From Acetobacter pomorum (GTDB lineage Bacteria; Pseudomonadota; Alphaproteobacteria; Acetobacterales; Acetobacteraceae): a DNA stretch of 64,000 nucleotides. Position numbers and translations under genes: made by a program. Numbering within the stretch: position 1 is the first letter of the stretch; the number at the start of each line of letters is the position of its first letter. Under the pieces are notes generated by a model, which was not told the origin of the DNA, did no database searches, and worked only from the letters and a program-made list of their open reading frames with translations. This document shows positions 8,986 through 16,733 of this stretch, in pieces. The stretch spans positions 1 through 64,000 of the forward strand of contig NZ_PEBQ01000057.1 in the NCBI RefSeq assembly GCF_002738225.1, given 5' to 3'.

Positions 8986-10434
8986 TTACGCGTTCAGATA
9001 AATGGTTTTGGTGCGCACATAGGCTTCCAGCCCGTGCTGGCCATCCTCACCACCCAATCCGCTTTCTCGGTATCCGTGGTGGAAGCCCTGCGGTTCTTCC
9101 CCCGATCCACGGTTGACGTAAATTTCTCCAAAGTCCAGTTCCCGGCCCATACGCAGGATGCGGGAGAGATCATTGGTGAACAGATAGGCAGAAAGCCCAT
9201 AGCGGCTATCATTGGCGCGGGTTAGGGCCTCATCAAAGTCTTTCACCTTGATAAGCGAGAGCACGGGGCCAAACACCTCGTCCTGCACAATGTCCATATC
9301 CGGGGTAATGTCTGTTAGCAATGTGGGGGCGTAGAAGGTGCCTTTATCAAAGGCGCCACCCGTTAGGCGTTTGCCACCCAGTTCCAGCTTTGCACCCTGT
9401 GATATGGCTTTTTGCACAATGCCATCCACTTTTTCCAGTTCGGTTGCGTTCACCTTGGGGCCCATATCTGTGGCATCATCCATCGGGTCCCCCACCTTCA
9501 GGCTGGCGATGCGGTCCTTCAGCGCCGTGGTAAAGCGGTCATACACATCTTCATGCACGTAAGTGCGCTCATTGGCGGTGCACACCTGCCCGCCGTTGAA
9601 GAAGCGTGCCGTAACGGCGGCTTCCACTGCTGCGGGAATATCCGCATCTTCCATGACAATAAAAGGCGCTTTGCCACCTAGCTCCAGCCGCACTTCCTTA
9701 AGATGTTCGGCTGCTGCTGCCATGATTTTCTTACCCGCAGGGGTAGATCCTGTCATGGTAATCAGCGGGGTATCCTTATGTGCCACCAGTGGCACGCCCA
9801 CGCCCTGGCCGCTGCCTGTTACCACATTCACCACACCGGCAGGAATACCGGCTTCCTGCACCAGTTCTGCCAGTGCAAGGCCAGAAAGCGGGGTGCCATC
9901 AGCAGGTTTGAGAACAATGGTGTTGCCCGCAGCCAGTGCTGGCGCAATTTTACGTGCGCACAGTGCCAGCGGGAAGTTCCATGCGGCAATGGCCCCCACC
10001 ACACCGTGCGGCACGCGGTCTATCAGGATTTTTTCACCCTCACGCTCACCGGGAATGATTTCCCCCTGAAGCCTGCGGGCATTTTCTGCAGCAAAGCGCA
10101 GCAGGCCAGCGGCAAAATCTACCTCGGCGCGGGCTTCCTTGATGGGTTTGCCCATTTCCGATGTAATAATGGTGGCCAGACGTTCCTTGTCCCGCTCTAC
10201 AAGGTTTTTAAGCGCGTAAAGATAATCGGCCCGCTGGCTGGCGGGTTTACTGCCCCAGCCCTTAAAGGCGGCTTTGGCGGCGGCCACGGCTTTTTCCACA
10301 TCCTGCGCGTTGCCTTCTGCGGCCTGGCCAACTTCTTCCCCCGTAGCGGGACTTTTAATAGGTGTGTAATTGCCAGATGTGGGTTTTACCCATTCATTAT
10401 TGATGAACAGATCCTGCTGTTTGATATCAGCCAT
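8986..10434 (-). CDS. aldA: NAD(P)-dependent aldehyde dehydrogenase, AldA-like
   Basis: A 482-residue cytosolic aldehyde dehydrogenase. AAWNFPLALCARKIAPAL and GNTIVLKPAD mark the cofactor site, RLELGGKAPFIVM carries the general-base Glu, and FFNGGQVCTANERTYV carries the catalytic Cys. By eye it is closer to E. coli AldA (lactaldehyde/glycolaldehyde dehydrogenase) than to betaine or succinate semialdehyde enzymes, including PQGFHHGYRESGLGG near the end. AAGGAGA precedes the ATG. Two perfect inverted repeats lie upstream (10489-10536). It follows the LysR gene on the same strand and could be its target. Confidence 0.82.
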   Translation of the reverse strand: MADIKQQDLFINNEWVKPTSGNYTPIKSPATGEEVGQAAEGNAQDVEKAVAAAKAAFKGWGSKPASQRADYLYALKNLVERDKERLATIITSEMGKPIKEARAEVDFAAGLLRFAAENARRLQGEIIPGEREGEKILIDRVPHGVVGAIAAWNFPLALCARKIAPALAAGNTIVLKPADGTPLSGLALAELVQEAGIPAGVVNVVTGSGQGVGVPLVAHKDTPLITMTGSTPAGKKIMAAAAEHLKEVRLELGGKAPFIVMEDADIPAAVEAAVTARFFNGGQVCTANERTYVHEDVYDRFTTALKDRIASLKVGDPMDDATDMGPKVNATELEKVDGIVQKAISQGAKLELGGKRLTGGAFDKGTFYAPTLLTDITPDMDIVQDEVFGPVLSLIKVKDFDEALTRANDSRYGLSAYLFTNDLSRILRMGRELDFGEIYVNRGSGEEPQGFHHGYRESGLGGEDGQHGLEAYVRTKTIYLNA

Positions 10435-10488
10435 GAGGTGTTCTCCTTTTTTTGAAAAATCTGTGTGCAGTATGCCTTCCGCATATAC

Positions 10489-10536
10489 TCATTAAAAGTA
10501 ATGATATATCAGTAAAACATTCACAAAAAGTGAATG
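10489..10536 (-). promoter_or_regulatory. Two inverted repeats upstream of the aldehyde dehydrogenase gene
   Basis: TCATTA-AAAG-TAATGA (10489-10504, 6 of 6 pairs) and CATTCAC-AAAAA-GTGAATG (10518-10536, 7 of 7 pairs) lie 55-102 bases before the ATG, inside a short AT-rich interval after the LysR stop. The spacing suits an operator pair, and the adjacent LysR protein is the obvious candidate ligand. Neither is followed by a T tract, so they do not look like terminators. Confidence 0.4.
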
Positions 10537-10538
10537 GA

Positions 10539-11405
10539 TCAGTACGCTTCTGCCGGGCAGATGGTATTTACAAACCTGTGCAGCAAAGGCTTTGCGCCAT
10601 TGCGCCGCCAGACACAGTAAACAGGGGCCGCACGTAGCCCCGGTGCTGCCAGCACGCGCACATCATGGGGAGTTTGTTGTGCAAAAATGCTTTTAGGAAA
10701 ACAGGAAATACCAATACCATCACGCACGCAGGCCCGAATGACATCGTAAGATTCCACTGTTTGAATAGCGCGTGGTGTCAGCTCCTGCTCTGCCATCCAG
10801 CGTTCAAACGCGCTGCGGTAAAAGCAATCTGTATGGAACAGAAAGACCGTAACGCCGGGCCAGTGGATATCGTGCAGATTTTGGATGTTGGGGGGTGCTA
10901 CCAGCACCAGCTCTTCCGTAAAAGCAAAGCGGCTTTCAAGCAAAGGGTGCGCAATGGGGCCATCTGTTATGGCCAGATCCAGTTCCTGATCTTCCAGCAT
11001 ATGTTCCAGCGTATAGCTGGCGCGGCGCAGCAGGCGTATTTCCACATCCGGGTGGGTGGCCATAAAACCTGGCATATATTGGGGCAGAAAATGCGCCAGA
11101 GCCACATCCAAGGCCCCTATGCGTAAAATACCGCGTGGCACATCGGGCTGAAAAAAGCTTGCAAGATTATGGGCTTTTTCCACAACCTCCCGCGCTTCAT
11201 GGTAAAACAGGCGGCCTTCTGGCGTGGGCACAAGCCGCCCTTTTTCCCGCGCAAATAGCTCCTGCCCCAAAAGCTGCTCCAGCTCCTTCAGCCGGGCGGT
11301 CACGTTGGAGGCCACGCAGTGCATCCGGCGCGAGGCCGCAACCACCGAGCCCTCCTCCATCACGGCGCAGAAAATTTGCAGCTGCGCCAGACGGAGTGCC
11401 TCCAT
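10539..11405 (-). CDS. LysR-family transcriptional regulator
   Basis: A 288-residue regulator. Residues 1-60 form the winged helix-turn-helix (LRLAQLQIFCAVMEEGSVVAASRRM, then VTARLKELEQLLGQELFAR), and the rest is the periplasmic-binding-protein-like inducer domain. It starts 6 bases after the aldo/keto reductase stop, so both are probably co-transcribed. The helix-turn-helix begins MHCVASNVTARLKELE, as in the LysR subgroup that includes ArgP-unlike redox and sugar regulators, but the inducer cannot be predicted. Likely targets are the neighbouring aldehyde dehydrogenase gene, with its inverted repeats, or its own operon. Confidence 0.85.
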   Translation of the reverse strand: MEALRLAQLQIFCAVMEEGSVVAASRRMHCVASNVTARLKELEQLLGQELFAREKGRLVPTPEGRLFYHEAREVVEKAHNLASFFQPDVPRGILRIGALDVALAHFLPQYMPGFMATHPDVEIRLLRRASYTLEHMLEDQELDLAITDGPIAHPLLESRFAFTEELVLVAPPNIQNLHDIHWPGVTVFLFHTDCFYRSAFERWMAEQELTPRAIQTVESYDVIRACVRDGIGISCFPKSIFAQQTPHDVRVLAAPGLRAAPVYCVWRRNGAKPLLHRFVNTICPAEAY

Positions 11406-11411
11406 GTGGGG

Positions 11412-12248
11412 TCAGAACTCCTCGTACGTGGCAGGGTCCTGCCCATAGCTGCGGCCATCTGGGCGGGCAAGGGTTGCCATGTCTTTCATGTCCTGCTCTG
11501 TCAGGGAGAAATCAAAAATCTGCATATTGGCAATCTGATGTTCCTTACTGGCAGCTTTGGGAATAGGCACGCAGCCCAGCTGATGGTGCCAGCGCAGAAT
11601 AACCTGCACCACGGATTTGTTGAGCCGCTGGGCAATTTTTGTAATCAGCGGATCTTGCAGCAGCTTGTTGGCGCGACCAAGGGGGCTCCATGACTGGGTA
11701 AGAATATTCAGTTTTTTGTGCAGCGCCCGCATATCATCCTGCGGGAAGTAGGGGGAAAGCTCAATCTGATTGATAGATGGCAGAACCCCTGTTTCCTTCT
11801 GGATTTTTTCCAGATGCTCGGGCAGGAAGTTACACACGGCAATGGAGCGTACATACCCCCGTTTTTTGGCTTCTATCAGCGCCTGCCATGCCTCTACATA
11901 CTTGCCCACCTTGGGGTTGGGCCAGTGGATATAATACAGATCGTAATAATCCAGCTGCGCGCGGTAGAGGGATTCCTCAATAGTGGCCAGGGCCTCGTTA
12001 TAATCATGGTGGCGGCCGGGCAATTTGGAGGCAATGCGCAATTCCTCCCGCTTTTTGCCGCTTTTGCGCACGGCATGGCCCACTGCGCCCTCGTTTTCAT
12101 AATTAAAGGCGCTATCCAGCGCGTGGTACCCGACATCCAATGCGCTGACCATTGCTTCCATGCCGGCCACACCATTCAGCTTATACGTGCCAAATGTGAT
12201 AACGGGAAAAGTAAGACCATCGTGCAGTGTAATATCGGGAATACCCAA
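11412..12248 (-). CDS. Aldo/keto reductase
   Basis: A 278-residue NADPH-dependent carbonyl reductase of the 2,5-diketo-D-gluconate reductase type. The catalytic tetrad can be placed: Asp in ALDSAFNYENE (Asp50-Tyr55 region), Lys in RIASKLPGRHH, and His in DLYYIHWPNP. The C-terminal cofactor motif VPIPKAASKEHQIANMQIFDF is clear. The start is TTG at 12248 with a strong GGAGAG six bases upstream; no in-frame ATG would keep the conserved ITLHDGLTFPVITFGTY N-terminus. A nested inverted-repeat structure lies just upstream. The substrate is unknown; it may reduce sugar-derived or toxic aldehydes and ketones. Confidence 0.85.
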   Translation of the reverse strand: MGIPDITLHDGLTFPVITFGTYKLNGVAGMEAMVSALDVGYHALDSAFNYENEGAVGHAVRKSGKKREELRIASKLPGRHHDYNEALATIEESLYRAQLDYYDLYYIHWPNPKVGKYVEAWQALIEAKKRGYVRSIAVCNFLPEHLEKIQKETGVLPSINQIELSPYFPQDDMRALHKKLNILTQSWSPLGRANKLLQDPLITKIAQRLNKSVVQVILRWHHQLGCVPIPKAASKEHQIANMQIFDFSLTEQDMKDMATLARPDGRSYGQDPATYEEF

Positions 12249-12271
12249 AACGTGCTCTCCTAAAATCTGGT

Positions 12272-12327
12272 GTTAAAGGGCAATATGCTGGCTTGCATGT
12301 AAAACCATGCCACATGCCACCTTTAAC
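12272..12327 (-). promoter_or_regulatory. Nested inverted-repeat element in the aldo/keto reductase leader
   Basis: An outer perfect pair GTTAAAGG/CCTTTAAC (12272-12279 and 12320-12327) encloses TGGC/GCCA and GCATG/CATGC (12295-12299 and 12306-12310). The element ends about 10 bases before the Shine-Dalgarno of the TTG-started reductase gene. There is no T tract on either side. It could be a leader RNA structure or an operator; the sequence does not decide. Confidence 0.35.
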
Positions 12328-12361
12328 GCCTACCCAAAGGAGAGGTTGCACCGGGTTACGC

Positions 12362-12955
12362 TCATGCCTGCCTTGCACGGCGCGTGTGCTGCATATAGGT
12401 TTGCACGGTAGCAAACCCGCTTTCCCACGCGTTCAGCAGGCTTTCCAGATGCTCACGGTTGTTCACCAGCCCGCGGGCAATAAGTGTGCCATGCTGATCA
12501 AACAGAAACGCAGCGGGCAGTTTATCCACCTGCAAGGCACGCCCCAATGCGGGGTCATTTATAAACGCAGTGGCCGGTGTGTTGGTTTGCTGGGCAAAGT
12601 GTTGCTGAATGGTGGGGGTATCATCCCCCGCCAGCAGCAGGTCCAGATTTTCACGCCCGCAGAAGTTACGCGCAATGGGAATAACCTTGCGTGAAATGGG
12701 GCATGTTGCAGAAACAAACAGCACCAGCCGTGGCTTGGCACCCCCTGCCAGCGTTTGCACGCCCCCCGCCAGTGTATGAAAAGGCTGTGGCGGGCAGGCA
12801 TCTCCCGGTTGGGGGCCGCGTGCGCTGGTAAGCGCACCCACGGGCGCAATTTCCTGAAACAGGCGGCGGATACGGCGCAGCATCAGGCCCGTTACAATGC
12901 AGGCGGCCAGCAGCACAACAGTAAGGGCAGCATTGGCGTATATCAGGTTCTGCAC
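12362..12955 (-). CDS. Second MauD-like thioredoxin-fold protein, active site CPIS
   Basis: A 197-residue membrane-anchored periplasmic protein of the methylamine dehydrogenase accessory (MauD) family. One N-terminal membrane segment (residues 5-27) is followed by a thioredoxin-like domain with LVLFVSATCPISRKVIPIA. The usual CPxC is reduced to Cys85-Pro-Ile-Ser88. The C-terminal GLVNNREHLESLLNA is the family signature. GTG start at 12955 with GAGAGGG upstream. It lies 58 bases after the porin gene at the tail of the amine dehydrogenase cluster. A single active-site Cys suggests an isomerase, holdase or mixed-disulfide role rather than a two-electron disulfide reductase. Confidence 0.75.
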   Translation of the reverse strand: MQNLIYANAALTVVLLAACIVTGLMLRRIRRLFQEIAPVGALTSARGPQPGDACPPQPFHTLAGGVQTLAGGAKPRLVLFVSATCPISRKVIPIARNFCGRENLDLLLAGDDTPTIQQHFAQQTNTPATAFINDPALGRALQVDKLPAAFLFDQHGTLIARGLVNNREHLESLLNAWESGFATVQTYMQHTRRARQA

Positions 12956-13013
12956 GGGCTGGCCCTCTCTGTTATACTGGTCATGAGTTTATACGTGGCG
13001 TGATAACGGGTTT

Positions 13014-14375
13014 TTAGAACGCCCAGATGGCATCACAACTGAACCAGAACATGTTGTTCATGCCATTATCAGCATAGTTCACGTTTGGATCATCCGTGGG
13101 GGAAACACGGTTGAAGGGCCGCGTGCCGTTAAGGGATTTATCAAGCCGCACTTCCGGGCGGATGGAAAAAGAGCCTTTGGGCAGCTTGAGAAAACCGGGG
13201 CGGTACGTCACCCCCACTGTCAGTTCCCCGTATGTGGTACCGGGGGCGTAGTCATACGGATAGTTCTTGCCGCGCAGTTCGTTTACGTAAGACATGGGGG
13301 ATGTGTTGTTACCTACCACACCGCCATTGTTATCACGGAAGATTTCACCACGGGCGTTAAACGTCAGCTCATCGCTGAAATCATGCGCAAAATAGGCGGT
13401 TACGCCGTACACGTCATCCTGCAAATAATCATCATGGAAGTAGGTAGCGTTTAGGGTGACGGTGGTTTTATCGTTAATTTTGTAGGAGGCCAGAAGGTCT
13501 CCGATATATTCCATATCGTGGTTGGCTTCACGCCCAATGGCATAGATGCTCTGCTGCGGGCCAAAATAGCCAATAGCAGCAACATCCAGCTTGCCACCGG
13601 CAAGTTCCGTAAACTGAAAGCCAAAATATCCCTTGGGCCGTGTGTTGTTTTTGGCATGGCCAAAGGTGGTGGAGTTACCGGCGTTTACCCCCATAACAAG
13701 GGCTGCGTGGTCTGTCATATGCCATGTGGCCAGCACACCCACGGTTTCAAACGGCACAATAAAATCGGATGAATAGTTGTAGGAGTAAAAGGGCCGTTCC
13801 AGCGCATCTGTGCCTTCAAAACCCTGAATACCGTATTGCTGGCCAATTTGCAGGTCAATCCCGCCCTTGGTCAGCCACGGCAGGTGGGCATCAATATGCG
13901 CCTGTGTGGGTGTCCACTGATACATGCCTGTCAGGTTGCCATCGCCCATGCCAATGGTGGGGTTAAAGCGGGCATCAGACCCGTACAGAACCTCAAACAC
14001 AAAACCAAGGCCGTAGCCATCGCCCAGTTCTGTTACCGGGTGAGAGAGCGTGCCCGTAATCTGGTTAAGCGTGGCAGTATTGGCCCTATCTACGTAAGAC
14101 TGCGCCCAGTTGCGGCCTGTTTTGGTCCACGGGTTGCCGTTAACACCGGCCTCCACCACAATATGGCCTTCAACATCATCAAACCATGAGTGACTGGAAG
14201 GGCTTTTCAGGTTCACCTCATCCTGCTGGGCCTGCTTTTTTTCCGCTGCTGTTTCTTCCACCGCCAAGGGGCGCTCAGCATCACCGGGGGTGGTTTTTTC
14301 CTGCGCAAATGCAGGCAGTGCGGCCAGTTGCAGGGCAAAACACATACCGGCGGACAAACGGTGGCGCAAACGCAT
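13014..14375 (-). CDS. Outer-membrane beta-barrel porin (BBP2/OmpL-like)
   Basis: A 453-residue protein with a signal peptide (MRLRHRLSAGM to about AFAQ, residue 25) and many alternating beta strands. It ends SCDAIWAF with a terminal Phe, as outer-membrane barrels do. GLGFVFEVLYG, GIDLQIGQQYG and the later NATYFHDDY fit the putative beta-barrel porin-2 family. The start at 14375 was chosen because it gives a proper signal peptide; in-frame ATG 14393 and TTG 14402 would add up to nine residues. It sits 127 bases downstream of the cytochrome gene in the amine dehydrogenase cluster and may admit amines or amino compounds. Specificity is unproven. Confidence 0.72.
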   Translation of the reverse strand: MRLRHRLSAGMCFALQLAALPAFAQEKTTPGDAERPLAVEETAAEKKQAQQDEVNLKSPSSHSWFDDVEGHIVVEAGVNGNPWTKTGRNWAQSYVDRANTATLNQITGTLSHPVTELGDGYGLGFVFEVLYGSDARFNPTIGMGDGNLTGMYQWTPTQAHIDAHLPWLTKGGIDLQIGQQYGIQGFEGTDALERPFYSYNYSSDFIVPFETVGVLATWHMTDHAALVMGVNAGNSTTFGHAKNNTRPKGYFGFQFTELAGGKLDVAAIGYFGPQQSIYAIGREANHDMEYIGDLLASYKINDKTTVTLNATYFHDDYLQDDVYGVTAYFAHDFSDELTFNARGEIFRDNNGGVVGNNTSPMSYVNELRGKNYPYDYAPGTTYGELTVGVTYRPGFLKLPKGSFSIRPEVRLDKSLNGTRPFNRVSPTDDPNVNYADNGMNNMFWFSCDAIWAF

Positions 14376-14502
14376 GCTCCCTGATACTCCCATGTTCCAC
14401 AAACAGCCGCGGCAGGGGGCGGGTTTGCTTCTGTTTTATAATGTTGTGGCACCAAAGCCGTGATCTAGCCGAGAGCCGCCCTGCGGAACAGGGCTAGCTG
14501 TG

Positions 14503-15012
14503 TTACTTTACTGTTGCAGCCGCGCCATTGTTGCCGCGATGACACGCCGCCAGAGAGCGCTCCAGCACATGGGCACGGTTGGCCATAAAATCCGGCATGG
14601 AAAGCGGATGCTTGCGCCATTCATGCACTTCTGCCGCCGTGTAGGGCTTGAAGTCTGGCGGTGTGCTTGTGCCGCCCAGATCCACCATGACAAAATTCAT
14701 GACATCTGCCAGCTGCTGGTCATCCCGAATGAGGGACATGGAAACACCCGGCACCTGCACCAGATATTTCCGCCCCTCCTCCGTACAGGCAAAGCTGCCA
14801 ACACTATTGCGCAGCGTGGGCACAAAGGTGGGGCCAGATACACCCGCAATGCCGTGGCACCCCCCGCAGTGCGAAAGATAGGCAACCTGCGTGGGGTTTA
14901 GGCTTGTGGCCCCCGGCACGGCATCTGCCGCGCGTGCCACCCCGCCTGCCAAAACCAGTGTTGCACACGCTGCAACAGCAGGCACGGCAAGGCGGAAAAC
15001 AGCACGCAACAT
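14503..15012 (-). CDS. Mono-haem c-type cytochrome of the amine dehydrogenase cluster
   Basis: A 169-residue periplasmic protein. A signal peptide ends near GGVARA (residue 28). The single haem site is CGGCH at residues 49-53, and Met residues in PLSMPDFMANR can supply the distal ligand. The gene starts 2 bases after the mauA stop, so it is co-transcribed with the dehydrogenase. In methylamine dehydrogenase operons this position is usually held by amicyanin (mauC). Here the cytochrome is the likely electron acceptor from the TTQ subunit. By family knowledge aromatic amine dehydrogenase clusters also carry a small cytochrome gene. Confidence 0.8.
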   Translation of the reverse strand: MLRAVFRLAVPAVAACATLVLAGGVARAADAVPGATSLNPTQVAYLSHCGGCHGIAGVSGPTFVPTLRNSVGSFACTEEGRKYLVQVPGVSMSLIRDDQQLADVMNFVMVDLGGTSTPPDFKPYTAAEVHEWRKHPLSMPDFMANRAHVLERSLAACHRGNNGAAATVK

Positions 15013-15014
15013 AA

Positions 15015-15602
15015 TCAGGAGGCTTTCCCGATCACCGCAGCTGTGGAGCAGTTGTACATTTCAGACGTGCCCGTGCCAAAGCACCAGATGATGTCGTTAT
15101 TGGCCATGGGGCGGTAGGAAGGCTGGTCTCCATCCGTGTTCAGGCAGGTCACCTCGTTACAGGAATCCTGGCCACAGCAATCACGGTAGGCAATCATGTA
15201 GGAATTGCCATCCTGCGGGTTGTAGCAGCTGCCAATCCAGGATGTGGGGGAAGGCGCTGTGCCCGGCGGGCAGCTATGTACGCCCCCACCACAGGTGGAG
15301 CACAAATTGCCATCAATGGCGCAATACCGCCAGTAATCGCACGCGTTGGCATCCTTGGCCTGCGCTTTGGAGCCAAATGGTGTTGTGGCCTTGGCCACAG
15401 CCTTGGCTGCGGGGGAAGAAGCCGCATTGGCGCGGCTTACCGGCAGCAGCGGAAACAGCGGCACGGCAGCGGCCACGCCGCCCAGCTTTGCCACCACGCC
15501 ACGGCGGGAGGTTTTGCCCGCAAAACGGCGGAGGAGAGATTCGGTCAACCGGTCAAACAGGGTGCCCTGTTCTGCGGAGTTCTTGTTTTCAGACGGCAGC
15601 AT
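15015..15602 (-). CDS. mauA: TTQ amine dehydrogenase light chain (MauA)
   Basis: A 195-residue precursor of the small catalytic subunit. A long Tat leader has TSRRGVVAKLGG (Arg33-Arg34). The mature domain has twelve cysteines (88, 94, 101, 104, 111, 126, 142, 143, 148, 153, 174, 185), matching the six-disulfide fold. Trp122 (PTSWIGSC) and Trp173 (NDIIWCFG) are 51 residues apart, exactly the spacing of the two tryptophans cross-linked into tryptophan tryptophylquinone. Asp97 (CAIDGN) and Asp141 (YRDCCG) match the two catalytic Asp. The sequence mixes methylamine- and aromatic-amine-dehydrogenase features, so the amine substrate is uncertain. It overlaps mauD by 14 bases. Confidence 0.9.
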   Translation of the reverse strand: MLPSENKNSAEQGTLFDRLTESLLRRFAGKTSRRGVVAKLGGVAAAVPLFPLLPVSRANAASSPAAKAVAKATTPFGSKAQAKDANACDYWRYCAIDGNLCSTCGGGVHSCPPGTAPSPTSWIGSCYNPQDGNSYMIAYRDCCGQDSCNEVTCLNTDGDQPSYRPMANNDIIWCFGTGTSEMYNCSTAAVIGKAS

Positions 15603-16194
15603 GAGACATTGCTCCTGTATCGGTCAGACCCTGTGGGGGTGTGGCGGTCATGTTGCCAAGCAGCCCTTCGATCTGACGCCGGGTATTCACGAGGTCTTTG
15701 GCCAGAATGGTGCCGCGCTCATCAAGCAGTACCATGGCTGGCATACGGTTAATTTGCAGCACAAGGGCCAGCTCCACACCGGTTATGAGGGGGATACCCT
15801 GCATTTCCGGGCGGGCAGCCACCATGCTTTTCAGTTCAGGTTCGGGGCCATCGCCCACAAAAACAAGGTCCAGCCCACGTTCGGCAGCCACCTGCCGTGC
15901 AATGGGGATAACGCGCTTACACACCGGGCATTCCGCCGCCACAAACAGCAAAAGCTGCTTGGCGCCTGCGGGCAGGGTATCCCCCACCACAAAAGGCTGG
16001 CCCTGTAGTGTATGCAAAACCAGACGCGGCACAATCTGCCCCACATCCAACCCAGGCTTGGCTTCCTGATTCCCCAGTGGTGCAAGGCGTTCGTGCAGCA
16101 CGCCAATCTGGCGGGCCAAGGCCACCAGCATAACGGCAAGCCCAAGGGCCAGAACCGTAAGCAGCCCCTGCCAGATGTATAGAAACAGCATCAT
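15589..16194 (-). CDS. mauD: Methylamine dehydrogenase accessory protein MauD
   Basis: A 201-residue protein with one N-terminal membrane segment and a periplasmic thioredoxin fold. The active site is LLLFVAAECPVCKRVIPIAR, with CPVC at residues 89-92. MauD is needed to form the many disulfides of the light chain. I start at the ATG 16194, overlapping the mauE stop. A second ATG three bases later is equally possible, since AGGAGG lies just upstream. The C-terminal part reads DLVNTRRQIEGLL, a weaker version of the family signature GLVNxREHLESL that the second MauD copy keeps. Confidence 0.85.
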   Translation of the reverse strand: MMLFLYIWQGLLTVLALGLAVMLVALARQIGVLHERLAPLGNQEAKPGLDVGQIVPRLVLHTLQGQPFVVGDTLPAGAKQLLLFVAAECPVCKRVIPIARQVAAERGLDLVFVGDGPEPELKSMVAARPEMQGIPLITGVELALVLQINRMPAMVLLDERGTILAKDLVNTRRQIEGLLGNMTATPPQGLTDTGAMSHAAV

Positions 16195-16733
16195 GCCTCC
16201 TGCCCTCCGCCAGATCCGGGTACGCGTTCTGGCGGCAGGGCCACCAGTGCCAGCCACACCAGATACAGCGCCACCCCGGCCAGAACGCCCTGCCCCCATA
16301 CAAAGGCAGAAACACCAGAGGCAAAGCACGGCGCCAGCGCCAGCGGCACGCACAACACGGTGCGGGCGACCAGCTTCCATGACAGAGTTTCTGACACCAC
16401 ACCGGGTGTGCACCCGCAAGACAGGCTAGTGCGCCCACGGGCCACGTTTATGCCCATGGCCAGCGCAAACACCACCAGCATGGCCGCAGCAGCCAAACCG
16501 CCAACCCCGGCGGCAAAGCCGGAAAACAGCGCCAGACCAGCCAGAACCTCTGCCCCGGCCAAACCCCATGCCACAGCTTCGTATGACCATGAGGGCAAAA
16601 GCCGGTAAGAGGCCAGCGTGCCTAAAAACGCATCATGCCCACGCAGTTTGGAAACACCAGCCACCAAAAACATGGTGCCAATGCCCCCTGCGCACGGGGC
16701 GGCCAGCGGGGCTGTTTCAGCCAGCAGGCTCAT
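16191..16733 (-). CDS. mauE: Methylamine utilisation protein MauE (DoxX-like membrane protein)
   Basis: A 180-residue inner-membrane protein with four to five hydrophobic helices. GTMFLVAGVSKLRGHDAFLGTLASYRLLP is the MauE/DoxX N-terminal pattern. The loop with SLSCGCTPG carries two cysteines that could exchange electrons across the membrane for light-chain disulfide formation together with MauD. Its start overlaps the mauB stop (ATGA) and its stop overlaps mauD, so translation is likely coupled. Confidence 0.85.
   Translation of the reverse strand: MSLLAETAPLAAPCAGGIGTMFLVAGVSKLRGHDAFLGTLASYRLLPSWSYEAVAWGLAGAEVLAGLALFSGFAAGVGGLAAAAMLVVFALAMGINVARGRTSLSCGCTPGVVSETLSWKLVARTVLCVPLALAPCFASGVSAFVWGQGVLAGVALYLVWLALVALPPERVPGSGGGQEA

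Noticed and set aside
14466-14500. CTAGCC/GGCTAG pair between the cytochrome and porin genes as a terminator
   Set aside because: Only six pairs around a long loop and no T tract; it does not clearly split the cluster.
16195-16419. Upstream extension of mauD
   Set aside because: It would run through mauE in another frame. The proper membrane-anchor N-terminus and the overlap with the mauE stop place the start at 16194.
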